Positions 19,062 through 27,609 of a DNA stretch of 64,000 nucleotides are shown here, piece by piece. The notes beneath the pieces are model-generated. The model saw only the letters and a program-made list of their open reading frames with translations, was not told where the DNA came from and did no database searches. The stretch comes from CAVSUR01 sp963846005 (GTDB lineage Bacteria > Actinomycetota > Actinomycetes > Streptosporangiales > Streptosporangiaceae). Position 1 is the stretch's first letter. Every line of letters begins with the position of its first letter. The DNA lies in the NCBI GenBank assembly GCA_963846005.1, contig CAWJUH010000003.1, positions 372,001-436,000 on the forward strand, read 5' to 3'. The translations under genes were made by a program, and so were the position numbers.

Positions 19062-19896
19062 CTGGAGCTGGGCCGGGCCGCCGCTGGATGTCAGGCCGCT
19101 GCTCCCGGCGGAGCGGGCCGAGCTGTCCGGACTGCTGCAGGATCTGCAGCCGGGCGACTGGCTCCGGGCCACCGCCTGCCCCGGCTGGCGGGTCCGCGAC
19201 GTGGTCGCGCACCTAGTCCATGACTACATCAGGAAGCTCTCTTACGGCCGCGACCAGCAGGCCCGGCCGGGATGGCGGCCGGGCGAGACACTGCCCGGCT
19301 TCTTGCACCGCTCGAACCAGGAGTTCGTGGATGCCGCCGCGGGCTGGAGCCCGCGGCTGCTGACCGGCCTGCTCGGTTACCTCGGACCTCAGCTGGACCG
19401 CTGGTGGGCGGCCGCGGATCTCGGCCAGCTCGGCGAGGCGGTCTCCTGGGCTGCCCCGGGCGTGCCCGCGCCGGCCTGGCTGGACATCGGCCGCGAATAC
19501 AGCGAGTACTGGGTGCACCAGCAGCAAGTGCGCGATGCGACGGGCCGGCCCGGCGCGGACACCGACCTGCTGACCGGCCCGGTCGTCGACGTGTTCCTGC
19601 GGGCCGCGCCGCAGGCGCTCGCCGGGCTGGCCCGGCCGCCGGGCACCTGCGCAGAGGTGGAGGTGACCGGCCCGGGCGGCGGGCACTGGACGATCAGCCG
19701 GGCCGCGGCGCGATGGGCCGTGGACCGCGGGGCCGCTGCCGCCCCGCCCGCGGCGCGGGTCCGGCTGTCCTCGGGCACCTTGTGGCGGGCAGCGACCAGG
19801 GGGATAACCGCGGAGACGGCGATCGGCCGGGCGGAGATCTCCGGCGACCGGGCCCTCGGAACCGCGCTCCTGCACCTGGTGGCGATCATCCGCTGA
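19048..19896 (+). CDS. Maleylpyruvate isomerase-family (mycothiol-dependent DinB-fold) protein
   Basis: 282 residues. The N-terminal four-helix DinB-like metal-binding domain begins LLPAERAELSGLLQDL, with TACPGWRVRDVVAHLVHDYIR (first metal His) and YSEYWVHQQQVRD (His pair region). A C-terminal SCP2-like domain follows (about 190-280). Family members use mycothiol as thiol cofactor. The start overlaps the upstream hydrolase, suggesting a joint role in thiol-dependent catabolism, but the substrate is unknown. Confidence 0.85.
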   Translation: MDTADWSWAGPPLDVRPLLPAERAELSGLLQDLQPGDWLRATACPGWRVRDVVAHLVHDYIRKLSYGRDQQARPGWRPGETLPGFLHRSNQEFVDAAAGWSPRLLTGLLGYLGPQLDRWWAAADLGQLGEAVSWAAPGVPAPAWLDIGREYSEYWVHQQQVRDATGRPGADTDLLTGPVVDVFLRAAPQALAGLARPPGTCAEVEVTGPGGGHWTISRAAARWAVDRGAAAAPPAARVRLSSGTLWRAATRGITAETAIGRAEISGDRALGTALLHLVAIIR

Positions 19897-19903
19897 GCGG
19901 GGC

Positions 19904-20338
19904 TCAGCTGTGACCGAGGGCGGTGAGCAGGACCAGGACCACGGTGGTGACGGCGAAAAGCCCGTGGACGACCACGGCCGCCGGCGGGATGTGCCGTTCC
20001 GGGGGCACGGCCATCCGGACCTGGCCCGCGCCGGCCCCGGCCGCCTGTTCCCGGCGTACGCCGAGCCAGCGGTAGGCCATGATCAGGCCGAGCACGGCCG
20101 CGCAGCCGAGGATCGCGAGCGCTGCCCAGTTGAGCGCGTCGCGGTCGGTGACGATATACACGATCCACACCGGCAGGCCGCCGAGGCCGAGCAGGGCATG
20201 GGCCGACAGGACCGGCACGGGCAGCCGGGTGGCCGCGAACCTCTGGTAGCCGCGGTCCAGCTCGACCAGCCAGATGGCGAGCATGAGCATCCCGGCGAGC
20301 ACAGCGAGGAGCCAGGTGATGCTGGCGATGGCGCTCAT
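19904..20338 (-). CDS. Small integral membrane protein
   Basis: 144 residues with four hydrophobic segments: SITWLLAVLAGMLMLAIWLV (about 6-25), LSAHALLGLGGLPVWIVYIV (about 45-64), LAILGCAAVLGLIMAYRWL (about 73-92) and VVVHGLFAVTTVVLVLLTAL at the C-terminus. Not recognised. AGGGGAA precedes the ATG. It is last in a minus-strand set with the lipoprotein and the zf-HC2 protein, 100 bp downstream of the lipoprotein, so possibly co-transcribed. Confidence 0.75.
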   Translation of the reverse strand: MSAIASITWLLAVLAGMLMLAIWLVELDRGYQRFAATRLPVPVLSAHALLGLGGLPVWIVYIVTDRDALNWAALAILGCAAVLGLIMAYRWLGVRREQAAGAGAGQVRMAVPPERHIPPAAVVVHGLFAVTTVVLVLLTALGHS

Positions 20339-20437
20339 CGTTCCCCTGAGGACATGACAGCCGCGGCGGCCGCCCGGGGCAGCCGGGCGGCGCCGCGGCG
20401 CGCCGGGTCAGCGAGGCCGCGACCCGGACCGTGGCCG

Positions 20438-20980
20438 TCAGTAGCCGTAACCTCCCCCGCCGCCGGAGGACTTGGACGAGGACGGGTGGGCGGCGGGCGC
20501 GGCCGCGCCGCTGGCGGTGACCTCGTGCCAGACCCCGCCGGACAGGTTCAGCCCGTTGCCCTTGGCTTCCCCGGGCTTGGTGTCACCGACGTAGGTGTAC
20601 AGCGGATGGCCATTATAGGCCGCCTGCTTCGTCCCGTCAGAGCGGGTGATGACGGTCAGCTTGCCGGTCACGCCGGAGCCCGCGGCGGCCGGTCCCTTGA
20701 CCGGCGGCCAGTACCGGGCGCAGGCGCCGTTGCACTTGGAGGTGGTCGCAGTGTCGGGAACGAACCAGTACAGGACGAAGCCCTTGGCATTGGTCAGCAC
20801 GGTTGCGCCGCCGACCTTCGCCGTCTTGAGCTGCGCCGACGAGGCCGCGGCGGGCGAGGCTGCGCTCGCGGGATGCGAACTGCCCGACGTGGTGCCAGAT
20901 CCTGACGATGAGCCGCCGCAGGCCGCGACGACCAGGGCGGCGGCGGCGACCCCCGCGGGGGCCAGCCAGCTAGTGCGCAT
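20438..20980 (-). CDS. Lipoprotein with COG4315 secreted repeats
   Basis: 180 residues. An N-terminal lipoprotein signal ends in the lipobox LVVAAC (Cys about 21), followed by a Ser/Gly/Ala-rich tether, then two copies of the COG4315/Lipoprotein_15 motif (GGATVLTNAKGFVLYWF with CNGACARYWPPVKGP; and LTVITRSDGTKQAAYNGHPL with YTYVGDTKPGEAKGNGLNL). Ends in a Ser/Gly/Tyr-rich tail. Role unknown; anchored to the outer face of the membrane. AAGGGGAGA precedes the ATG. The paralogue at 21357 carries the same domain on a membrane anchor. Confidence 0.85.
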   Translation of the reverse strand: MRTSWLAPAGVAAAALVVAACGGSSSGSGTTSGSSHPASAASPAAASSAQLKTAKVGGATVLTNAKGFVLYWFVPDTATTSKCNGACARYWPPVKGPAAAGSGVTGKLTVITRSDGTKQAAYNGHPLYTYVGDTKPGEAKGNGLNLSGGVWHEVTASGAAAPAAHPSSSKSSGGGGGYGY

Positions 20981-21043
20981 TACGGGTCTCCCCTTCAGGT
21001 GGTTGTGCTTTCCCCCCTGTCACGGACCGGGCGGCCGATCCGT

Positions 21044-21277
21044 TCAGGCCGGCGCCGGCGAATCCGGCGGATCCCCGTCCTGCAGGCGGCTGGCGTCCGC
21101 CTCGGGCACCCGGTGCATGAGCCCCGGCAGCGCCGCCAGCCCGGCCAGTTCCTCCCGGCACCGGGCGCAGCCGCGCAGGTGGCCCGTCACCGCGTCACGG
21201 TCCGCCGGGCTGATCGCGCCGACCAGGTAGGCGCCGAGCAGGACGCGCAGCTCACCGCAGCCACCGGTACCGGTCAT
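21044..21277 (-). CDS. Zinc-finger (zf-HC2) anti-sigma-type protein, short
   Basis: 77 residues. It starts CGELRVLLGAYLVGAIS and has GHLRGCARCREELAG, the HxxxCxxC zinc motif of ZAS anti-sigma factors (His33, Cys37, Cys40), with an upstream Cys at 7. It ends soon after, without the usual transmembrane helix. No sigma gene is adjacent. It heads the minus-strand cluster with the COG4315 lipoprotein and is divergent from the COG4315 membrane protein. It may be a soluble sensor for an unlinked sigma factor, or a remnant. Confidence 0.7.
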   Translation of the reverse strand: MTGTGGCGELRVLLGAYLVGAISPADRDAVTGHLRGCARCREELAGLAALPGLMHRVPEADASRLQDGDPPDSPAPA

Positions 21278-21356
21278 ACCCAGGGACACGGCCGCATCCG
21301 CAACCAGGTTCAAGGCCGGAGTGAACCAGGCCCGGCCCGCGTTCGTAACCAGGGAC

Positions 21357-22229
21357 ATGAGCACTGCACGCGTCGCCACCCGAGCCGGGAATCCGGGCTG
21401 GCTGGCCGCCCGGCTGGCCGGGGCAGGCCTGCTGGCGGCCACCGGGGCCATCCACCTGGGCCTGTACCTGACCGGATACCGGACCATCCCGGTGATCGGG
21501 TGGCTGTTCCTGTTCCAGGTCATCGCCGCCTTCGCGCTGGCGCTGGCCGTGCTGCTGACGTCGGGCCCGCTCGCCGCGGCGGCCGGCGCGGGCTTCGCGC
21601 TGGCCACCCTGGGCGGCTACCTGCTGTCGCTGTGGTTCGGCCTGTTCGGGTTCCGGGAGGTCCGCACCACGGCCGGGGTCGCCGCCGGGATCGTCGAGAT
21701 CGCCGCGTTCGGCCTGCTGGCCGTCCTGGCCCTGCGGCCGGGCCTGACGCCCCCCGGCTGGATGGGCGGGCTGCCGCAGGTACCCGCCCGGCTCGGCCGC
21801 GCGGCTGCCGCCGCGGCCTGCGCGGCCGCGCTGGCCGTGCTGGGCGTGTCGGTCGCGCTGGCGGGCACCGGCCAGCCCGCGGCGGGCGGCGGGTCCGGCG
21901 CGCTGAAGACCGCGAAGATCGGCGGCATGACCGTGCTGACCAACGCCAGCGGGCTGACCCTGTACTGGTTCGCGCCGGACACCCCGTCGCGGTCGGCCTG
22001 CTCGGGATCGTGCGCGGCGTACTGGCCTCCGGTCCGGGGGCCGGTGACGGCCGGCTCCGGGGTGACCGGCAGGCTCACCGTCATTACCCGCGCGGACGGC
22101 TCCAAGCAGGCGGTCTATGACGGGCACCCGCTCTACACCTACGTCGGCGACAGCGGGCCGGGCCAGGCCAGGGGCAACAACCTGAACCTGAACGGCGGCC
22201 TGTGGCACGAGGTGACCGTGCCGGGCTGA
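21357..22229 (+). CDS. Membrane protein with C-terminal COG4315 repeats
   Basis: About 290 residues. Four N-terminal transmembrane segments (LAGAGLLAATGAIHLGLYLT, VIGWLFLFQVIAAFALALAV, AGFALATLGGYLLSLWFGLF, AGIVEIAAFGLLAVLAL) and a fifth (ACAAALAVLGVSVALAG) lead to an external domain with the same two COG4315 motifs as the lipoprotein: GGMTVLTNASGLTLYWFAPD and VITRADGSKQAVYDGHPLYT. So this is a tethered version of 20438. The start is uncertain: ATG 21357 or GTG 21321. Divergent from the zf-HC2 gene. Confidence 0.82.
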   Translation: MSTARVATRAGNPGWLAARLAGAGLLAATGAIHLGLYLTGYRTIPVIGWLFLFQVIAAFALALAVLLTSGPLAAAAGAGFALATLGGYLLSLWFGLFGFREVRTTAGVAAGIVEIAAFGLLAVLALRPGLTPPGWMGGLPQVPARLGRAAAAAACAAALAVLGVSVALAGTGQPAAGGGSGALKTAKIGGMTVLTNASGLTLYWFAPDTPSRSACSGSCAAYWPPVRGPVTAGSGVTGRLTVITRADGSKQAVYDGHPLYTYVGDSGPGQARGNNLNLNGGLWHEVTVPG

Positions 22230-22322
22230 GCCCGGCCGCAGGCCCGGCCCAAGCGGCGGGGCCGGCAGCCACCCCCCGCTGCCGGCCCCGCTCCCTCCCG
22301 CCGCGCGTTACGCTCAGGTCGC

Positions 22323-23078
22323 GTGAAGCACGGTATCGATGTGCCGCCGTTCGGCGAGCTGGCCGACCCGCGGGTGCTGGCCGAGCTCGCGGCCGCCGCC
22401 GAGCGGCGGAGGTTCGATGGCTTCTTCGTCTGGGACCACGTGGCCTACCGCGCGCCGGTGCGGGCGGTGGCCGATCCGTGGGTCGCGCTGGCGGCGGTGG
22501 CCTGCGCCACCAGCAGGCTGCGGATCGGGACGCTGATCACCCCGCTGTCGCGCCGGCGGGTGCACAAGCTCGCCCGCGAGACCGTCACCCTGGACCTGCT
22601 CAGCGGCGGGCGGCTGACGCTCGGCGTCGGGCTCGGCAGCAACCGCAACGGCGAGTTCGAGCCGTTCGGGGAGGTCGCTGACCCGCGGGAACGAGCCCGG
22701 CTGCTGGACCAGGGCCTGGCCGGGCTGACCCGGTACTGGGCCGGCGCGTTCGAGCCCGTCCCGGTGCAGCGGCCGCGGATCCCGGTATGGGTGGCGGCCG
22801 AATGGCCGCATCGCCGGCCGGTGCGGCGGGCGGCGCGCTGGGATGGCCTGTTCCCCACCGGCCTGCCCGGCCCGGCCGAGCTGGCCGAGCTGACCGCCGA
22901 GATCCGCGCGGCGCGCCCGGCCGGGGACCCGTTCGACGTGATCGTGGACCTGCCGCCGGGCGAGGATCCGCGGCCATGGGCAGCGGCCGGGGCGACCTGG
23001 GCCGTCACCGATTTCGGCTACCATCCCGCCCTGGCCGAGGTCCGCGCCGCGATCGACGCGGGCCCGCGCCCCGGCTGA
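22323..23078 (+). CDS. LLM-class oxidoreductase, probably F420-dependent
   Basis: 251 residues of the bacterial luciferase-like monooxygenase fold: FFVWDHVAYRAPVRAV, LRIGTLITPLSRRRVHKLAR, ETVTLDLLSGGRLTLGVGLG and a C-terminal barrel (VWVAAEWPHRRPVRRAARWD). In actinobacteria this subgroup commonly uses F420; the cofactor is inferred. The substrate is unknown. The start GTG 22323 has a TACGCT box 8 nt upstream, so it may be leaderless. Confidence 0.87.
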   Translation: MKHGIDVPPFGELADPRVLAELAAAAERRRFDGFFVWDHVAYRAPVRAVADPWVALAAVACATSRLRIGTLITPLSRRRVHKLARETVTLDLLSGGRLTLGVGLGSNRNGEFEPFGEVADPRERARLLDQGLAGLTRYWAGAFEPVPVQRPRIPVWVAAEWPHRRPVRRAARWDGLFPTGLPGPAELAELTAEIRAARPAGDPFDVIVDLPPGEDPRPWAAAGATWAVTDFGYHPALAEVRAAIDAGPRPG

Positions 23079-23116
23079 GGGCCTCCGGCCGCAGGCCACT
23101 GACTGGCTCTCCGTCC

Positions 23117-23122
23117 TAGGCT
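23117..23122 (+). promoter_or_regulatory. -10 element TAGGCT of the HAD gene
   Basis: TAGGCT, spacer GGGCGG (6 nt), ATG 23129; leaderless start predicted. Confidence 0.5.
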
Positions 23123-23128
23123 GGGCGG

Positions 23129-23743
23129 ATGACGATCAGCGCCGTCATGTTCGACATCGGCGGGGTACTGGAGAAGGCCGGGCCAGCCGCCGGCTGGCTC
23201 GGGCCGTGGCAGGACGAGCTGGCCATGACCGCCGGCGCGCTGGCCGCCGCGATCGGGAGCGCGGCCCCGGTAGCGCAGATCGAGACCGGCGCGATCGCCG
23301 AGGCTCAGTACCGGGAGCGGATCGCCGCCGCGCTGGGCCTGACCGCAGGCCAGCAGCGCAGGTTCTTCGCCGGCATGTGGGACTGGTACTGCGGCGAACT
23401 GGACGCCGAGCTGGCGGGCTATGCCGCGAGCCTGCGGCCGCGCTACCGGACGGCCATCCTCAGCAACTCCGCCGACGGCGCCCGCCGGGAGGAGCAGGCT
23501 CGGTACCGGTTCGCCGATTGCTACGACCCGGTGCTGTATTCGCACGAGATCGGCGCGGCCAAGCCCGACCCGGCCTGTTACCTGCTGGCCTGCCGCGCGC
23601 TCGGCCTGCCGCCGGGCGAGATCGTGCTAGTGGATGACGTGCCGGATTTCATCGCAGGCGCGCATGCCGCCGGGATGCGCGGCGTGCTGCACGAAACAGC
23701 CGCAGACACGATCGCGCAGCTCACCGTGCTCCTCGGCGGATGA
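23129..23743 (+). CDS. HAD-superfamily hydrolase
   Basis: 204 residues. HAD motif I is VMFDIGGVLE (nucleophile Asp8; the second Asp is Gly, as in the dehalogenase/epoxide-hydrolase-N group), motif II TAILSNSADG, motif III GAAKPDPACY and motif IV VLVDDVPDFIAGA. The helical cap is inserted after motif I (about 20-85). It is likely a small-molecule phosphatase; substrate unknown. Stands alone between the LLM gene and the ECF sigma gene. Confidence 0.9.
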   Translation: MTISAVMFDIGGVLEKAGPAAGWLGPWQDELAMTAGALAAAIGSAAPVAQIETGAIAEAQYRERIAAALGLTAGQQRRFFAGMWDWYCGELDAELAGYAASLRPRYRTAILSNSADGARREEQARYRFADCYDPVLYSHEIGAAKPDPACYLLACRALGLPPGEIVLVDDVPDFIAGAHAAGMRGVLHETAADTIAQLTVLLGG

Positions 23744-23807
23744 CGTGAACGGAGTGCCCGAGCCGGGCCGGCTAATCCCTCCGGCGCCGGCCGCGCGTTA
23801 ATCAGGT

Positions 23808-24320
23808 ATGGGAAACCAGCAGCCGGACTTCGCGGAGTTCTACCGCAGGTCCCGGGACGACTGCCTGCGGGCAGTCCTGGTCACCGTCGGCGATCAGGAC
23901 ACGGCACAGGAGCTCGTCGCCGAGGCGTTCGCCCGGGCGTGCGCGTCGTGGCGGACCGTCGGCAGGCATCCCGCGCCGGCCGCGTGGGTGGTGCGCACCG
24001 CGCTGAACGCGAACATCTCCCGGTGGCGGCGGCGCCGCCGCGAGGTGCCGGTCCCCGATCCCGGCGCGGTCACGGACCTGCCCGCCGGTGACGGGCCCGG
24101 CGCGGGCATCGCCGATCCGCGGATCATGGCCGCCCTGATGCGGCTGCCCCGGCGGCAGCGGCAGGTGGTCGCGCTGCGGCTGCTGCTGGACCTGGATACC
24201 GCGCGGACCGCGGAGATGCTCGGGATCGCCCCGAACACGGTGATGGCGCACATGGCCCAGGCCCTGGCCGCGCTGCGCGCCGACCTCATGCCCGACCGAC
24301 AGCAGGAGACACGATCATGA
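23808..24320 (+). CDS. ECF-type RNA polymerase sigma factor (SigE-like group)
   Basis: 170 residues with sigma region 2 (FYRRSRDDCLRAVLVTVGD, AQELVAEAFARACASW) and region 4 (LPRRQRQVVALRLLLDLDTA, AEMLGIAPNTVMAHMAQALA). No C-terminal extension, unlike the two ECF42 factors. It overlaps the next gene by 4 bp (ATGA), the usual coupling of a sigma factor and its membrane anti-sigma partner. Confidence 0.9.
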   Translation: MGNQQPDFAEFYRRSRDDCLRAVLVTVGDQDTAQELVAEAFARACASWRTVGRHPAPAAWVVRTALNANISRWRRRRREVPVPDPGAVTDLPAGDGPGAGIADPRIMAALMRLPRRQRQVVALRLLLDLDTARTAEMLGIAPNTVMAHMAQALAALRADLMPDRQQETRS

Positions 24321-24912
24321 ATGACAGCGAACTGACCACGGCGGTGCGGGAATCGGTCGCCGGCGTGCACATGGACGTCCCGGCGGAGCAGATCGCCGCC
24401 CGCAGCCGCGCCATCCGGGCCCGGCGCCGGATCCCGGCCGTGACCGGGGGGCTGGCCCTGGCGGCGGGAGCAGCATTGGCGGTGCCGGCGCTGCTGCCGT
24501 CCAGCCCGCCCGCCGGCCGGCCGGGCAGCGCGCAGCTGACGGCCTGGACCGTCACCAAGCAGGCCGACGGCAACGTCCGCGTCGCCCTGCATGAGCTGCG
24601 GGACCCGGCCGGGTTGCAGCGAAAGCTCCGGGCCGATGGCGTACCGGCCAGCGTCCGCTTCGCGAGCAAGCCGAACCCGGCCTGCCACGGCTACCCCGGC
24701 AGCGGCACTCAGCAGCAGCGGCGGCATCTGCTCGGATCCGTGGCCTCGGTGCCGGCCGGCGGCCGAACATCCTGGTCCTCCACCCCGCGGCGCTGCCGCC
24801 GGGCGGGGGCGTGAGCATCACCGCCCAGTTCCGGCACTACGCAAGCCCGCACCGGCTGCTCGGGTTCTCGGCGGGACTGGTCTCGGCCAGCCCGGGGTGC
24901 ACCGGCAGCTGA
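24317..24912 (+). CDS. Probable membrane-anchored anti-sigma partner (frameshifted)
   Basis: Short cytosolic N-terminus (about 1-38), one transmembrane helix (IPAVTGGLALAAGAALAVPA) and an external domain (QLTAWTVTKQADGNVRVALH, LRADGVPASVRF). The frame breaks at about 24764: one missing base after VPAGGR. In the correct frame it continues NILVLHPAALPPGGGVSITA and ends at TGA 24910-24912. Coupled by ATGA to the ECF sigma gene; anti-sigma function is inferred from that position and topology, as no ZAS motif is seen. Confidence 0.7.
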
Positions 24913-24939
24913 GCCCGCAGGCCTAGGCCCGGCCCGGGC

Positions 24940-25371
24940 CTAGGCCTGCGGCTGCGCGGGCGGCTTGGCCGGTTGCAGGATCCGGATGGCGTTGCCCGAG
25001 GGGTCGCGGATGCCCATGTCGGTGCCGTAGAAATGCTCCGTCGGATCCTGCGTGAAGTCGGTCACGCCGCGGGCCTTGAGCTGCTCGAAGAGGGCCTGGC
25101 AGTCGTCGGTCTGGAAAGCGATGAAGCCCACGGCGCCCTTGGTGATCAGCTCGCGGAGCTGGGCTGTGGTCGCCTCGTCCAGGGCCGGCGGCCCGGGCTG
25201 CTCCAGGTAGATCATGGTGCTGGGGTCGCCCGGTACCCGCACGGTCAGCCAGCGGACCGGGCCCTGCTGGAAGTCCTGGGCTACCTCGAGGCCGAGCTTG
25301 TTGACGTAAAAATCCAGGGCCTCATCCTGGTCCAGGACCTTGATCGCGGTCACGTTCAGGCTGGTGATCAT
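24940..25371 (-). CDS. VOC-family (glyoxalase-like) protein
   Basis: 143 residues. Two beta-alpha-beta-beta-beta repeats: SLNVTAIKVLDQDEALDFYV with KLGLEVAQDFQQGPVRWLTV, and GFIAFQTDDCQALFEQLKAR with YGTDMGIRDPSGNAIRILQ. Metal ligands and substrate are not defined. A strong AGGAGG lies upstream of ATG 25371, so it starts there, although the frame is open all the way up through the AraC gene (25953). Gene order AraC then VOC is common in actinobacteria. Confidence 0.85.
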   Translation of the reverse strand: MITSLNVTAIKVLDQDEALDFYVNKLGLEVAQDFQQGPVRWLTVRVPGDPSTMIYLEQPGPPALDEATTAQLRELITKGAVGFIAFQTDDCQALFEQLKARGVTDFTQDPTEHFYGTDMGIRDPSGNAIRILQPAKPPAQPQA

Positions 25372-25953
25372 CCTCGGCTTCCTCCTCCGGTTACCCCGCG
25401 CGGGGCGGGCAGGGACCCATGCTAGGAAGCGCGCGCGGCGGGCGCTTCTCCGGAACTGCTGGATTTGCGGACCGGACCCGGTGGCGGCCCGGATTCCCCG
25501 CGCGGCGGCCCGGATTCCCGCGCGGCGGCGCGGCCGTCGCGGGCGCGTCGCGGCCGTCGCCGGGCGCGTCGTGGCCATCTGGAAACAGTGCGGCGCGATC
25601 ATCGGGCCGTTGGCCCCGCGGTATTCCGACGGCATCTGGCCGACGATCTGGCGGAAGGTGCGGCTGAAGGTGCCCAGGCTGGCGAAGCCGACCGCGAAGC
25701 AGATGTCGGTCACGCTGCGGTCGGTCTCGCGCAGCAGGAACATCGAGCGCTCCACCCGGCGCCGCTGCAGGTAGCGGTGCGGCGTCTCGCCGAATGCCGA
25801 CCGGAAGCTGCGGATGAAATGGGCCTCCGACAGGCATGCCACCTTCGCCACCGCGGCCACGTCGAGCGGCTCGGCGAAGGCCCGGTCCATCGCGTCCCTG
25901 GCGCGCAGCAGGCGGCGGTTGAGGACTTCGGCGGCCCGGGTCACCCTGGCCAC
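25372..25953 (-). CDS. AraC-type HTH regulator, frame continuous with the VOC gene
   Basis: A double-HTH domain occupies about residues 1-125: AFAEPLDVAAVAKVACLSEA, HFIRSFRSAFGETPHRYLQR and SVTDICFAVGFASLGTFSRT. It has no separate ligand domain. After ANGPMIAPHCFQMATTRP comes an Arg/Ala-rich low-complexity tail made of tandem GC repeats. No stop codon separates it from the VOC start, so it would read through as a 337-residue fusion. Starts at GTG 25953. Regulation of the VOC gene is inferred. Confidence 0.8.
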
Positions 25954-26105
25954 GCTACGCGACCGGGGAGCCGGAGCCGGGCTGGCCCGCGGTGACCGGC
26001 CGGTGATAGTGCGCCGGTTGAGCGGCCAGCGCCATGCGCAGGCGGGGCAGAATGTGGCTACCCGGGCCGGACGGCCCCGGTCATCCGCGACCGACCGGAG
26101 GCGCC

Positions 26106-26534
26106 GTGCGAGCGAAGGTCTTCTTCATCACCCTGGCCGTTGCTGACCTCGACCGCTCAGTTGCCTTCTACCGCGACGGACTCGGCTGGCCGACCGAGGG
26201 CATCGTCGGGCGGGAATTCCACGACGAGGTCACCGGCGCCGAGGGGACGATCGCCTTCTTCAAGCTCGACGGAGGCCTGCTGCTCGGTTTGTACGAGCGG
26301 GCCAACCTCGCCAGGGACGCCAGACTGCCGCCCGGCCCGCCCAGCTCCACCGAATTCAGCCTGGGCCTTCCCGCCCGGTCACAGGCCGAGGTCGACCAGC
26401 TGCTCGGGCAGGCCGAAGCGGCCGGAGGGGCGCTGACCGCGCCCGCCCACATGCGCCCCTTCGGGGTGTACTCCGGGTACTTCACCGATCCCGATGGCCA
26501 CCTGTTCGAGATCGCGTGGGACTCCAGCCAGTAG
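26106..26534 (+). CDS. VOC-family (glyoxalase-like) protein
   Basis: 142 residues. Reads VRAKVFFITLAVADLDRSVA, FYRDGLGWPTEGIVGREF and GYFTDPDGHLFEIAWDSSQ, the VOC motif with a terminal metal-ligand type Glu. No substrate assignment. GTG 26106 is preferred because GGAGG lies 4 nt upstream. Confidence 0.85.
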   Translation: MRAKVFFITLAVADLDRSVAFYRDGLGWPTEGIVGREFHDEVTGAEGTIAFFKLDGGLLLGLYERANLARDARLPPGPPSSTEFSLGLPARSQAEVDQLLGQAEAAGGALTAPAHMRPFGVYSGYFTDPDGHLFEIAWDSSQ

Positions 26535-26685
26535 AACTGTCGCAGCCGAGTTCCTGGGCCCACAGTCACCATGGCCACCGCGGGATGAGAGGCGACCACG
26601 CGTTCGATTGGGTGACTGGCCACAGGACGCGGGCGAGCCCGGGCCCGGGGTCATCCCGTCCTCAGGTGAAGCCGGTGGGTCTTCC

Positions 26686-27609
26686 TCAGTGGGGATTCGG
26701 CCGCTCCTGCGGGGCCGCCGGGGAGGCTTGTTCCAGCGATGGCGTGGCGAGCAGGTCGGTGAGCGAGGTGGCGCGAAGGTCAGGGTAGACGCGGTGGATG
26801 GCCGTTGGGTTGAAGGTGAGATCGGCATGATCCATGACGAGCGCGGCTTTGGCCTGGCGGCCCAGTGCGGGTTTCACCCGCCCGATGGTGGCGCCCATCA
26901 AGCGCAGCACCGCTGGGGGCACATGGCGGGGTGCGCCAGTACGTCCGGCAGCCGTCTGCACGGCTCGGGCCAGCTCATTGAAGCTCAGGTTGCCGGGGCC
27001 GCCGATCTCGAAGACCTGGCCGCGGGTCGCCGGGGCGGTGATGACCCGCTCGACGAGGCAGGCGACGTCATTGACCGATACGAAGTTGATGGCGTTATCG
27101 CCGCGGCCGAAGACCACTGGACGACCCGACCGCCGGGCGGTCTGCTCAAGTAGGCCGGCCCACAGCTCGGCGAACGCGGTGGCCCGGACGACCGTCGTGG
27201 GCACACCGCTGGCAAAGGCGTATTCCTCGGCGGCGCGCTTCATGCGGAACAGCTCCATGGGGCTGTCCGCCGCGGCACCTACCGTGGACATCAGCACCAG
27301 GTCAGCGCCGGCGGCCCCGGCCGCGTCGGTCAGGTTGGCGTTGCCGCCACGGTCGACGGTCTCTGGCGAGATCCCTCCCGGTCCGGCGAAGCCCTGCACC
27401 GCCGATACGACAACCTCGACGCCCGCGGTGGCCCGGCCGAGGCTGTCGCGGTTGCGCACATCGCCGGTCACCACCTCGACCCGCCCGGCCTTGAGGTGGG
27501 CGGCATGTTCGGGGTTACGGGTCAGGACCCGAACGTCGATGCCCCTCTTGACCAGGCGGCCGACGACGGCGGTGCCTAGGCGGCCGGTGCCACCCGCCAC
27601 GAGAATCAC
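26686..27609 (-). CDS. NAD(P)-binding NmrA-like protein (atypical SDR)
   Basis: 307 residues. N-terminal ILVAGGTGRLGTAVVGRLVK and RVLTRNPEHAAHL, then VLMSTVGAAADSP, MKRAAEEYAFASGVPTTVVR and FVSVNDVACLVERVI. This is the NmrA/atypical SDR pattern with no full Tyr-xxx-Lys site, often a redox sensor or reductase. It overlaps the SnoaL gene stop by 4 bp (ATGA), so both are one operon, divergent from the TetR gene at 28120. Confidence 0.88.
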   Translation of the reverse strand: MILVAGGTGRLGTAVVGRLVKRGIDVRVLTRNPEHAAHLKAGRVEVVTGDVRNRDSLGRATAGVEVVVSAVQGFAGPGGISPETVDRGGNANLTDAAGAAGADLVLMSTVGAAADSPMELFRMKRAAEEYAFASGVPTTVVRATAFAELWAGLLEQTARRSGRPVVFGRGDNAINFVSVNDVACLVERVITAPATRGQVFEIGGPGNLSFNELARAVQTAAGRTGAPRHVPPAVLRLMGATIGRVKPALGRQAKAALVMDHADLTFNPTAIHRVYPDLRATSLTDLLATPSLEQASPAAPQERPNPH

